From the NCBI GenBank assembly GCA_902782965.1, contig CACZPG010000048.1, forward strand, positions 1 to 7,019: a stretch of 7,019 nt of DNA, in the 5' to 3' direction. Both the position numbers and the translations under genes were made by a program. Under the pieces are notes generated by a model. It searched no databases and was not told where the DNA came from. It saw only the letters and a program-made list of their open reading frames with translations. Position 1 is the stretch's first letter, and each line of letters starts with the position of its first letter. Origin of the DNA: an uncultured Lachnospiraceae bacterium (GTDB lineage: Bacteria; Bacillota; Clostridia; Lachnospirales; Lachnospiraceae). This document shows positions 1 through 6,610 of the stretch, piece after piece.

Positions 1-207
1 AAGAAATCTGTTCTTTGATGGCTTGGGATTACTTTCCTGAGGTTCTAATAATCCACCATCCTGAAGAACATATTCAGAATTGTCACAATACTCTTCAACT
101 ATACCCGAATCATCCTTAGCGAAGGATTTAATGCTACAAGCAAATACAATAAAAACAGTAATAATCATTAATAGATAATATTTTGATTTAAATTTTGTAT
201 TACTCAT
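1..207 (-). CDS. Exported protein of unknown function, N-terminal part only (runs off the window)
   Basis: Open frame of 69 codons with no stop, read off the minus strand to the window edge. The N-terminus is a classic Sec signal peptide: a basic start (MSNTKFKSK), a hydrophobic core around residues 12-23 (LLMIITVFIVFA), and a likely signal peptidase I site after SFA at about residue 30, followed by acidic KDD. A Cys at residue 24 (VFAC) loosely resembles a lipobox, but Phe at -2 is a poor fit, so a secreted rather than lipid-anchored product is favoured. The visible mature part is acidic, then Pro/Lys/Ser-rich near the edge (PQESNPKPSK), which looks like a linker; one Cys (residue 41) is present. 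I do not recognise the family. The start at 207 is chosen because AAGGAG lies 8 bases upstream; the in-frame ATG at 213 would be only 2 bases from it. It follows the aldo/keto reductase by 49 bases with no clear terminator between, so it may be the last visible gene of that operon. Confidence 0.75.
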   Translation of the reverse strand, partial: MSNTKFKSKYYLLMIITVFIVFACSIKSFAKDDSGIVEEYCDNSEYVLQDGGLLEPQESNPKPSKNRFL

Positions 208-215
208 ATTCATAT

Positions 216-221
216 CTCCTT
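216..221 (-). promoter_or_regulatory. Ribosome binding site that decides the start of the exported protein
   Basis: Minus-strand AAGGAG sits 8 bases before the ATG at 207 and only 2 bases before an alternative in-frame ATG at 213. The normal spacing points to 207 as the real start. Confidence 0.7.
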
Positions 222-256
222 GTAAATAACGAAAAATGATTACGCAAATACAATCA

Positions 257-1093
257 TCAGAACTCAACCATATCAGGATGCTCTCCTGACCATCCACATT
301 CAGGAAAACAGGACAAATATGAGATTTCATCCTCAGTCAGTTCAAAACCAAATATATCCTGATTCTGAAGCATCCTTTCTCCGGAAGAAGCTTTCGGAAT
401 AACAGGAATCCCCCTCTGAACAAGGTATCTGAGAAGTATCTGAGATGCAGATTTCTCATACTTATCTGAAAGTCTTATTATCCTCTCATCATTAAGCAGC
501 CTTGCCCTTCCCAGCGGACTCCATGCCTGAGGCACTATACCCTGAGTTTTAAGATATGCAAGTGTATATTCCTGCATATATCCCACATGTAATTCCAATT
601 GGTCAACCACCGGAATAACATGCGCTTTCTCCAGCAGAGGTTTTATATGATGGGGAAGAAAATTAGAAAGCCCGATAGCTTTAATTCTTCCCTCCTCATA
701 AAGTTCCTCCATAACAGACCACCCGTCTGTCATCTTATCAATCCAGCCATCATCATTCTGACTGGATTTCGGCCAATGGATTAAATACATATCCAGATAA
801 TCTGTTCCAAGACTTCTGCAGGACGCCTCAAAACTCTCTCTCGTTTCCTCTTTTCCCAGCATAGTAGGCCACACCTTACTGCATAGGAAAATATCTTCTC
901 TTTTAATACCGGACTCCTTAATAGCATCTCCGATATCATCTTCATTATCATAGAATCTGGCAGTATCTATATATCTGTAACCGGCATCTAATGCATCAAG
1001 AATAACCTTTTTTCCTGATTTTACAGTAGACAGAAACGAACCATACCCAACCATAGGGATTTCAATTCCATTATTAAGCGTAACCCTCTTCAT
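257..1093 (-). CDS. Aldo/keto reductase (AKR superfamily, 2,5-diketogluconate reductase-like)
   Basis: A 278-residue soluble NAD(P)H-dependent oxidoreductase, full length for the family, that reduces aldehydes or ketones to alcohols in the cytoplasm. The AKR catalytic tetrad is intact: Asp43 and Tyr48 in the IDTARFYDNE motif, Lys73 in SKVW, and His106 in LIHWPK. Further family marks are GLSNF (141-145), the QLELH stretch (165-169), WSPLG (191-195), and the cofactor-phosphate region IPKA with Arg240 and Asn244 downstream, which suggests NADPH preference. The overall layout resembles the small bacterial AKRs annotated as 2,5-diketo-D-gluconate reductase or glyoxal/methylglyoxal reductase; the substrate cannot be assigned. 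The start is well supported by AGGAGG at 1099-1104, five bases upstream. It lies 49 bases after the acyltransferase stop with no convincing hairpin in the gap, so it is probably read from the same transcript. A general detoxification role is as likely as a pathway role shared with its neighbours. Confidence 0.93.
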   Translation of the reverse strand: MKRVTLNNGIEIPMVGYGSFLSTVKSGKKVILDALDAGYRYIDTARFYDNEDDIGDAIKESGIKREDIFLCSKVWPTMLGKEETRESFEASCRSLGTDYLDMYLIHWPKSSQNDDGWIDKMTDGWSVMEELYEEGRIKAIGLSNFLPHHIKPLLEKAHVIPVVDQLELHVGYMQEYTLAYLKTQGIVPQAWSPLGRARLLNDERIIRLSDKYEKSASQILLRYLVQRGIPVIPKASSGERMLQNQDIFGFELTEDEISYLSCFPECGWSGEHPDMVEF

Positions 1094-1142
1094 GGCAACC
1101 TCCTCCCAATATATAACCCAAGAGACACAATTGTAACTAATA

Positions 1143-2270
1143 TCATTTAATCAATTGAGCTGCTACAAATCTTCTTATCCAGTCAATTACCCAGCAGGCA
1201 CAATATATCACTAATACTATCAATAATATCTTTAGAAGATATCCTCTTCCGGAATAGAAACTTACATTATCAATCTTAAATATTTCATTCCATATCAGAT
1301 CTCTGATAAGTGGATGTTCATGTATCATATATATACCAAGATTACCGGCACTGATATAATTGATCACAGATCCAAGCCTGACGAATCTTCTCATATCAAT
1401 TCTTTCAAAAAATCTGAAAAGACATGTACACTGAAGAACAACCAACGGATTATCATTATATCCAACTACCGAAACAATACCTTCATCCGGATATTTATAA
1501 ACCAGAATCACATCGATGAGTCCAAGCAGCAAGAAACCTGCAAGATAAATCAACGGATTATTCCATATATCTTTTGCATCAGTTTCATGACTGCTGAAAA
1601 TATGATATTTCCTCATATATGCACCAAGCAGATACATATATATAAAATCATACAGACTCTTTCCTCCCTGAGTAGAAAGAATCTTACGAATACCGATAAT
1701 GCCTTCGAAGGGTTCAAGCATACTTAGAGGCTGCCATACAGAAAAAAGAAGAAAACAAATACCTATCAGAATAAGAAACTGTTTTCTGTTCAGGCCTCGA
1801 ATCATTCTGTTCAGATAAGGTGAAAGAATAAGAACAAGAAGATATAAAGTCATAAAATACCAGGTTCTGGAAAGAAATGGTATAAATGCTCTTATATAGT
1901 ATCCCTTATCCAGATTCTGCCTTCTTATAAGACTGTATAGTAACGGTATTGAAACTGCGTAGAAATACATCGGAAGATAGCATTTCAATATACGTTTAAA
2001 ATTAAAATTCTGACCAGTCTCACTAAGAAAATATCCCATTATAATTACAAATATATAAACCGGACATCTGCAAAGAAGCCATATAACCCAGTAGGTAAGC
2101 TCTGTCCTCCCCTGAATCTGCATCGCTATATCTGTATAATCCCCATAATCTGAGACATGTAGAAATATGATCTGCAGCATCATGATTATTCTAAGCAATT
2201 CTATGCTCGGATTTCTTTTCAGATGTATCTTATTCTTAGTTTTGACACTCTTCTCAGCAGCTTTAGTCAT
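1143..2270 (-). CDS. Membrane acyltransferase, acyltransferase-3 family (OafA/WecH-like O-acyltransferase)
   Basis: A 375-residue polytopic membrane protein. The N-terminus carries the family hallmark: ELLRIIMMLQIIFLH at residues 24-38, with the conserved Arg27 and His38 that in OafA-type enzymes are needed for transfer. It is followed by CRCPVYIFVIIMGYFL (67-82), the counterpart of the usual R..VP.FF..SGYF segment; TWYF (136-139) before a hydrophobic helix; YMYLLGAYMRKY (211-222); and NLGIYMIHEHPLIRDLIW (310-327), typical of the C-terminal helices. About ten hydrophobic segments are spread along the chain, ending with a helix at about 346-366. Known members move acyl groups, mostly acetyl, onto sugars of surface polysaccharides, peptidoglycan or small molecules; the acceptor here is unknown. 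There is no C-terminal SGNH domain. The start overlaps the regulator's stop by 8 bases and the nearest Shine-Dalgarno-like GGAG is about 12 bases upstream, so translation is probably coupled to that gene. No glycosyltransferase is visible beside it. Confidence 0.88.
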   Translation of the reverse strand: MTKAAEKSVKTKNKIHLKRNPSIELLRIIMMLQIIFLHVSDYGDYTDIAMQIQGRTELTYWVIWLLCRCPVYIFVIIMGYFLSETGQNFNFKRILKCYLPMYFYAVSIPLLYSLIRRQNLDKGYYIRAFIPFLSRTWYFMTLYLLVLILSPYLNRMIRGLNRKQFLILIGICFLLFSVWQPLSMLEPFEGIIGIRKILSTQGGKSLYDFIYMYLLGAYMRKYHIFSSHETDAKDIWNNPLIYLAGFLLLGLIDVILVYKYPDEGIVSVVGYNDNPLVVLQCTCLFRFFERIDMRRFVRLGSVINYISAGNLGIYMIHEHPLIRDLIWNEIFKIDNVSFYSGRGYLLKILLIVLVIYCACWVIDWIRRFVAAQLIK

Positions 2271-3639
2271 TATACCGGTTCACTCCATATATATCATTAA
2301 ATAACAGACCTTTGTCTTTCATATTTTTAATGTATGAAGCAAAAGAATTAACTATATTCTTCTCAGAAAGACAAATGATCTTATCAAGATTCAGATAAGG
2401 AACAAGAATCAGGTATTCATCTTCCACTACCGAAATGGACCAGTTCTTTGAAAAAGGAAACAAATCAGGGTCAGCAACTTCAAGAGTATCATGAATACGA
2501 TACTTTAAAAGCTGTATAGCCTTCTCCACATCTTCACTGGAAGCACTTAATTTAAAACCGGCTTCATCAATAATACAGTCGTTTTCAAATTCATTGACAC
2601 CATCCGGAGAAATAATTTCTACATAACTTGATGAAGTAAAGCAATTGACATGTGCACGTATTTCAGGCTGAATTTCCTTTGGAATAAATTTATCCATGAA
2701 TTCTTCTGTCATCAAAAAACTGACACCGGGTCTTCGTTCAATTATATATAAGGTTTTATCACCCCTTGCACTTAGAAGTTTAACGTATTCCTCTTTAGAA
2801 TCAAAACCGGAAATCATTGGCGTTGAATCATAAACCAATCTGCTGAAATTATCATTCATATTCTCACAGATATCAGAATCATCTATTATAACAAGATTGT
2901 CACAATCCTTACTAAGCAAAAGAACATATTCTGAAGTAATTATATAAAAGGGATAGAAAACTCCCGATCTGGTCTTAATATCATAGTTAGCATAATAACA
3001 ATACGCATTATAATTAAGTTTCTGTGACAGAATAAATTTCAGATATCTGCTAAGAATTTCGCTGACACTGCTGTCATAGAATATATTACCAACAGGAAAT
3101 TCTATAAGTTGTCTGATGGGAACACTTCTGACATTCTCATCAGCCCCCAATAATCTGAAAGTCTGAAACAGATTCAGCTTATCCATAATAGAAATAGGTA
3201 TAAACATATCAATCTGTTTACGAACATCCAATAATTCCTTCATAATCACCAGTTCGACCATGGTCTGTACAGCCGAAAAGCCTGAATAAACCTTTGTTTT
3301 TAAATCAATTTCAGGAACAGAATCAAATCGAATATCAGGTATTTTCAGTTCATTGTCAGATTCAGCAATAATCTTTACGGACTGTTCAACGAATTTATGT
3401 CCGAAGAATGCACCATCACCTATAGCTTCTCTTTCATATGCATCCATAAGTTCATTCTTCTCGCTGTCTGCAATAGGAAGTATCTTAGTAATCTCATAAA
3501 GCTGAGTTCTGGTAGGCAGTCTCTTTCCGCTTAGTATCTTAAAAAATGTAGACCTGTCTATACCGGTCTTTTCAATCAAACCATTCTTTGACTCACTAAT
3601 TCTTTCAACATATGAATTGAGTAAATCTACAAAACGCAT
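2263..3639 (-). CDS. Helix-turn-helix DNA-binding protein with a large C-terminal region of unknown function
   Basis: A 458-residue protein, mostly soluble in appearance with no signal peptide or transmembrane helix. Residues about 17-53 look like an XRE/Cro-type helix-turn-helix: LIEKTGIDRSTFFKILSGKR fits helix 2, turn and recognition helix, followed by an RTQLYEITKIL helix. The remaining roughly 380 residues are not recognised. They show mixed alpha/beta character with several short hydrophobic strands (for example YVLLLSKD, NLVIIDDSD, TLYIIERRPGVSFLM), perhaps a ligand-sensing or dimerisation part; this is inference. An in-frame start at 3708 would give 481 residues, but 3639 is preferred: it has GGGAGA 8 bases upstream, removes a Tyr/His-rich extension unlike an HTH N-terminus, and lies downstream of a promoter candidate. 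It is the first gene of a presumed operon, overlapping the membrane acyltransferase by 8 bases, which suggests that the two act together or that it regulates its own operon. Confidence 0.85.
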   Translation of the reverse strand: MRFVDLLNSYVERISESKNGLIEKTGIDRSTFFKILSGKRLPTRTQLYEITKILPIADSEKNELMDAYEREAIGDGAFFGHKFVEQSVKIIAESDNELKIPDIRFDSVPEIDLKTKVYSGFSAVQTMVELVIMKELLDVRKQIDMFIPISIMDKLNLFQTFRLLGADENVRSVPIRQLIEFPVGNIFYDSSVSEILSRYLKFILSQKLNYNAYCYYANYDIKTRSGVFYPFYIITSEYVLLLSKDCDNLVIIDDSDICENMNDNFSRLVYDSTPMISGFDSKEEYVKLLSARGDKTLYIIERRPGVSFLMTEEFMDKFIPKEIQPEIRAHVNCFTSSSYVEIISPDGVNEFENDCIIDEAGFKLSASSEDVEKAIQLLKYRIHDTLEVADPDLFPFSKNWSISVVEDEYLILVPYLNLDKIICLSEKNIVNSFASYIKNMKDKGLLFNDIYGVNRYND

Positions 3640-3647
3640 TTTAACAT

Positions 3648-3653
3648 TCTCCC
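3648..3653 (-). promoter_or_regulatory. Ribosome binding site that decides the start of the HTH protein
   Basis: Minus-strand GGGAGA, 8 bases before the ATG at 3639. No comparable site was found for the upstream in-frame ATG at 3708, so the shorter protein is favoured. Confidence 0.65.
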
Positions 3654-3688
3654 ATAACCGCAAATAATAATGATAAAAACAATGTAAC

Positions 3689-3717
3689 TCTATAGTAAAT
3701 AGTAACACATTTTACAA
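3689..3717 (-). promoter_or_regulatory. Candidate sigma-A-type promoter for the HTH-acyltransferase-reductase operon
   Basis: On the minus strand a -35-like TTGTAA (3712-3717) and a -10-like TATAGA (3689-3694) are separated by 17 bases. Both are imperfect matches in an A+T-rich stretch, where chance matches are common. Transcription would start near 3682 and leave a leader of about 43 bases before the ATG at 3639. The -35 overlaps the T-rich tail of the preceding terminator hairpin, a compact arrangement often seen between adjoining operons. Confidence 0.35.
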
Positions 3718-3722
3718 TATAA

Positions 3723-3762
3723 CAAAAGGTGAAACCAGGCAATTTCCTGATTTCACCTTTTG
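3723..3762 (-). terminator. Rho-independent terminator-like hairpin at the end of the sugar transporter operon
   Basis: A 12-base perfect inverted repeat (CAAAAGGTGAAA at 3723-3734 against TTTCACCTTTTG at 3751-3762) continues inward through one position and a further 4-bp CAGG/CCTG pairing, leaving a 6-base loop. In minus-strand RNA the odd position is a U-G wobble, so the stem is a continuous 17 bp; in plus-strand RNA it is a C-A mismatch. This supports action on the minus-strand transcript. The 3' side reads CTTTTGTTATATTG, a moderately T-rich tail. It is the second of two hairpins after mmsB. Confidence 0.65.
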
Positions 3763-3783
3763 CAAGGAGGGTTTTAACATAAA

Positions 3784-3840
3784 AGTCTTAGTCAATAAGC
3801 TTTTTACAGAAGAATTATTATGCTTATTGACTATCTGACT
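3784..3840 (-). terminator. First hairpin downstream of mmsB, possible terminator or mRNA-stabilising stem
   Basis: A perfect 12-base inverted repeat (TAGTCAATAAGC at 3789-3800, GCTTATTGACTA at 3822-3833) with a 21-base A+T-rich loop. The pairing can resume outside with AGTC (3784-3787) and GACT (3837-3840) across a small bulge. On the minus strand the stem is followed by TTTTATGTT, a short T tract. The long loop and low G+C make it a weaker terminator than the next hairpin; it could also protect the 3' end of the transporter mRNA. A protein-binding palindrome is a further possibility. Confidence 0.5.
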
Positions 3841-3872
3841 CTTATGAGAATTAATAATTTAAAATTGAATCA

Positions 3873-5030
3873 TCATGACTTTCCAGTCTTATGATTTGAT
3901 ACTACGTCGAATACTACGGCTATAAGGAGAACTGCTCCCTTTACAACATACTGCCACTGATCAGGCAGACCGTAGATTGACATACCCTGGTTGATAACAC
4001 CGAGGAGAATAGCTCCGACCATGATTCCAGGAACATTACCTGAACCACCGTATGCTGAAGCACCACCGATGAAACATGAAGCGATAGCGTCCATCTCGTA
4101 TGAGTTACCCATATTACCATCAACAGAACCGATACGTGATGCAACGAGGAGTCCTGAGAAACCTGCGAGTACACTCATGAGGAAGTATGCCCAGAAGTAA
4201 ACCTTTCTTGGGTCGATACCAGAAAGCTTTGTAGCTTTCTCGTTACCACCTACTGCGTAGAAGTAACGACCAAATACTGTAGATGATGTAATGAATGCGA
4301 AGATGAATACTACTGCGAGTACCCAGATAAGCATTACAGGGATACCCTTATACTGATAAAGCTTGAATGAATAAACTACGATGAGTACATCGATAATAGC
4401 AATCTTTACAATGCTACCAACAGGGGAATCCATTCTATATCCCTGCTTCTTCTTCTTAGCTATACCAACCAGTACAACTATGAGAAGAATTATAGCTGTT
4501 GCAATACCAACGATGATTGCTGAAGTACATTTACCTTTCTCATCAAGACCAGGAATGCTGATGTATGATGTGAAGAGGTTAAGGAATCCAGGATTCATAA
4601 CACTGATTGTTCTGGAATCCAGGACAACTCTTGCAAGTCCTCTGAAGAGGAACATTCCGGCTAGTGTACAGATGAATGGAGGTATATGAACATAACCTAC
4701 CAGCCAGCCTTGCCAAAGACCGATTACAACTGAAGTTATCATTGAAACAAGAATTGCTACGATTGGGCTGTATCCCGAATCAAGCATTTTTGCTGCAAGT
4801 GCAGCAGAAAGACAAAGTGTAGAACCTATGGAAAGATCTACGTTACCACCAGTCAAAATACATAGCAGCATACCACATGCCATTACAAGTACATATGCAT
4901 TTTGAAGAAGGAGGTTTGAAATATTCTGAGCCAGAACAAGCTTACCGCCGGTCAGTATTGTGAAGAAGATAAATACTACCACCAGAGCTATGATCATGGT
5001 ATATTTTTTGATAAATGTTTTTACATTCAT
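3873..5030 (-). CDS. mmsB: Multiple-monosaccharide ABC transporter, membrane permease (MmsB/GguB)
   Basis: A 385-residue integral membrane permease of the CUT2 (BPD_transp_2) class that forms the sugar channel, normally as a homodimer with the double ATPase. Family marks visible: an N-terminal helix about 11-27; the LLLQNAYVLVMACGMLL helix with GGNVDLSIGS (61-70), highly conserved in sugar permeases; IPPFICTLAGMFLFRGLA (116-133); AVGGNEKATKLSGID (259-273), the cytoplasmic loop that couples to the ATPase; and DAIASCFIGGASAYGGSGNVPG (314-335). It is longer than RbsC-type permeases because of an added segment at about 140-235 containing another pair of hydrophobic helices and a basic KKKK loop; this long form with MNPGFLNLF is typical of GguB/XylH-like members. 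The start has GAGGAG at 5039-5044 (8-base spacing), inside the 14-base gap after mmsA, so the two are tightly co-transcribed. It is the last gene of the operon, followed by two hairpins. The sugar specificity cannot be read from the permease. Confidence 0.95.
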   Translation of the reverse strand: MNVKTFIKKYTMIIALVVVFIFFTILTGGKLVLAQNISNLLLQNAYVLVMACGMLLCILTGGNVDLSIGSTLCLSAALAAKMLDSGYSPIVAILVSMITSVVIGLWQGWLVGYVHIPPFICTLAGMFLFRGLARVVLDSRTISVMNPGFLNLFTSYISIPGLDEKGKCTSAIIVGIATAIILLIVVLVGIAKKKKQGYRMDSPVGSIVKIAIIDVLIVVYSFKLYQYKGIPVMLIWVLAVVFIFAFITSSTVFGRYFYAVGGNEKATKLSGIDPRKVYFWAYFLMSVLAGFSGLLVASRIGSVDGNMGNSYEMDAIASCFIGGASAYGGSGNVPGIMVGAILLGVINQGMSIYGLPDQWQYVVKGAVLLIAVVFDVVSNHKTGKS

Positions 5031-5044
5031 ATCTTTTACTCCTC

Positions 5045-6583
5045 TTATTTATTATCATGCGAAAGGATTGCACTCATGATTTTCTCCTGAGTAGCTTCCT
5101 CTTTTGTGAATTCACCGACTATCTCGCCTTCATTCATGACATAGATTCGGTCACACATTCCAAGCAGTTCAGGAAGCTCGGAAGAAATCATAACAACCGC
5201 TTTTCCTGCCTTTACCATGTCATTCATGATACAGTAAATCTCGTACTTGGCTCCTACGTCGATACCTCTCGTAGGCTCATCAAGTATCAGCACATCCGGT
5301 TCTGCAAACATCCATTTAGAAAGAAGAACCTTCTGCTGATTACCACCAGACAGATTACCAACTGCCTGTTCAACACTCGGAGTCTTTGTCTTCATTGCAT
5401 GTACATACTCCTGAGCTACCTTCTCTTCTTTTAAGAAGTCGATTATTCCTCGTTTGGAAACCTTTTCCATCTTGGCCATAGTTGTATTCTTTGCTATAGA
5501 ATCAGGAAGAACCAGACCATTGGTCTTTCTATCCTCTGTAACATATGCAAGACCATGCTGGATTGCATCATGTTCATTCTTCAGCTTAACTTCCTGGCCA
5601 TTAATATATTCCTGTCCGGAAATGTTACTTCCGTAACTCTTTCCGAATAGTGACATCGCAAGCTCGGTTCTTCCTGCACCCTGCAGTCCGGAGAAACCAA
5701 CGATTTCTCCCTTGTGAACCTTGAAGTTTACGTTCTTGTCCATACATTTCTCTGTATATACAGGATGATAAACAGTCCAATTTCTAGCTTCAAATACAAC
5801 CTCACTGCTTACATCATGCACACGTGAAGGATAACGGTCTGTAAGCTCTCTACCAACCATTCCTTTGATAATTCTGTCTTCATCAATATTGTGATCAGGA
5901 TTATCAATTGTTTCAATGGTGGATCCATCTCTTACGACTGTTATACGGTCAGCAACATATGAAACCTCATTAAGCTTATGAGTAATAATAATTGATGTAA
6001 GGCCTTCCTTCTTGAAACTCAGAAGCATATCCAGAAGCATCTTGGAATCTTCTTCATTCAGAGATGATGTAGGCTCATCAAGTATCAGAAGCTTAACATT
6101 CTTTGAAAGCGCTTTAGCTATTTCTACAAGCTGCTGCTTTCCTGTTCCTATATCCTTTATCAAAACTGATGGTTTCTCCTTCAGGCCGACTCTCTTCATC
6201 TGTTCTCCAGCCTTGCCAAAGGTTTCTGCCCAGTTTATTTTTCCAATTTTATTAGCTCTCTCATTTCCCAGAAACATATTTTCTGCTATCGTAAGCTCAG
6301 GAATGAGAGCGAGCTCTTGATGAATAATAACTATTCCCAGCTCTTCACTGTCATGTATACTATGAAATTCACATTCTTTACCGTTATATACAATGTCTCC
6401 AGTATATTCCCCAAATGGGATTGTACCTGAGAGTACATTCATAAGTGTTGATTTTCCGGCACCATTCTCCCCTACTAGAGCGTGTATTTCACCACGCTCC
6501 ACCTGTAAATTGACGTTGTCAAGCGCCTTTACACCTGGATAAAGTTTGGTAATTTCTTTCATTTCCAATATATAATCAGACAA
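5045..6583 (-). CDS. mmsA: Multiple-monosaccharide ABC transporter, double ATPase subunit (MmsA/GguA)
   Basis: A 512-residue cytoplasmic ATPase with two fused nucleotide-binding domains, as in RbsA, XylG and MglA. Domain 1 (about 1-245): Walker A GENGAGKST (38-46), Q-loop Gln89, Walker B LLILDEPT (165-172) and switch His202, but the signature is the altered IGTGKQQ (145-151), seen in the GguA/MmsA branch. Domain 2 (about 262-512): Walker A is degenerate (GLQGAGRTE, Arg305 replacing Lys), the signature LSGGNQQ (411-417) is intact, Walker B is VLILDEPTRGID (431-442), and the switch His is replaced in ISSELPE (467-472). Together this predicts one working and one degenerate ATP site, normal for this family. 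The start is a TTG, with AAAAGGAGG ending 7 bases upstream; no in-frame ATG precedes it, and the resulting N-terminus (YILEMKEITK) matches the usual family start. It powers the MmsB channel. The symbol mmsA is also used for an unrelated dehydrogenase; gguA is a synonym here. Confidence 0.96.
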   Translation of the reverse strand: MSDYILEMKEITKLYPGVKALDNVNLQVERGEIHALVGENGAGKSTLMNVLSGTIPFGEYTGDIVYNGKECEFHSIHDSEELGIVIIHQELALIPELTIAENMFLGNERANKIGKINWAETFGKAGEQMKRVGLKEKPSVLIKDIGTGKQQLVEIAKALSKNVKLLILDEPTSSLNEEDSKMLLDMLLSFKKEGLTSIIITHKLNEVSYVADRITVVRDGSTIETIDNPDHNIDEDRIIKGMVGRELTDRYPSRVHDVSSEVVFEARNWTVYHPVYTEKCMDKNVNFKVHKGEIVGFSGLQGAGRTELAMSLFGKSYGSNISGQEYINGQEVKLKNEHDAIQHGLAYVTEDRKTNGLVLPDSIAKNTTMAKMEKVSKRGIIDFLKEEKVAQEYVHAMKTKTPSVEQAVGNLSGGNQQKVLLSKWMFAEPDVLILDEPTRGIDVGAKYEIYCIMNDMVKAGKAVVMISSELPELLGMCDRIYVMNEGEIVGEFTKEEATQEKIMSAILSHDNK

Positions 6584-6590
6584 GTCATTA

Positions 6591-6599
6591 CCTCCTTTT
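6591..6599 (-). promoter_or_regulatory. Strong ribosome binding site that supports a TTG start for mmsA
   Basis: Minus-strand AAAAGGAGG lies 7 bases before TTG at 6583, near-ideal spacing. An out-of-frame ATG at 6588 is only 2 bases from it and opens a 9-codon frame that ends in TGA overlapping the in-frame ATG of mmsA codon 8. The spacing favours TTG. Confidence 0.75.
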
Positions 6600-6610
6600 G
6601 AATATCTTTA

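Noticed and set aside
1108..1136. Promoter-like pair before the aldo/keto reductase (minus TTACAA, 17 bases, TATATT)
   Set aside because: Transcription from it would begin inside or right at the AGGAGG ribosome site at 1099-1104, leaving almost no leader. The -35 match is poor; an A+T-rich chance match is more likely.
1314..1727. Plus-strand 137-codon open frame inside the acyltransferase gene
   Set aside because: It is antisense to a well-supported family member, low in complexity (Ile/Asn/Lys/Thr-rich), and has no recognisable domain.
3640..3708. N-terminal extension of the HTH protein to an ATG at 3708
   Set aside because: No ribosome site was seen before 3708, the extension is Tyr/His-rich and unlike an HTH protein start, and it would overlap the promoter candidate; 3639 has a good site.
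3764..3837. Plus-strand AAGGAGG followed by an open frame of about 20 codons
   Set aside because: No ATG, GTG or TTG stands at the right distance (the codon there is ATA), and the frame lies inside the hairpin region. It looks like chance.
3941..4689. Several overlapping open frames (both strands) inside the permease gene
   Set aside because: They are shadows of the strongly supported mmsB frame, with repetitive composition and no domain content.
5015..6320. Plus-strand open frames opposite the ATPase gene
   Set aside because: They are antisense to mmsA, whose motifs are intact throughout; their translations show no family features.
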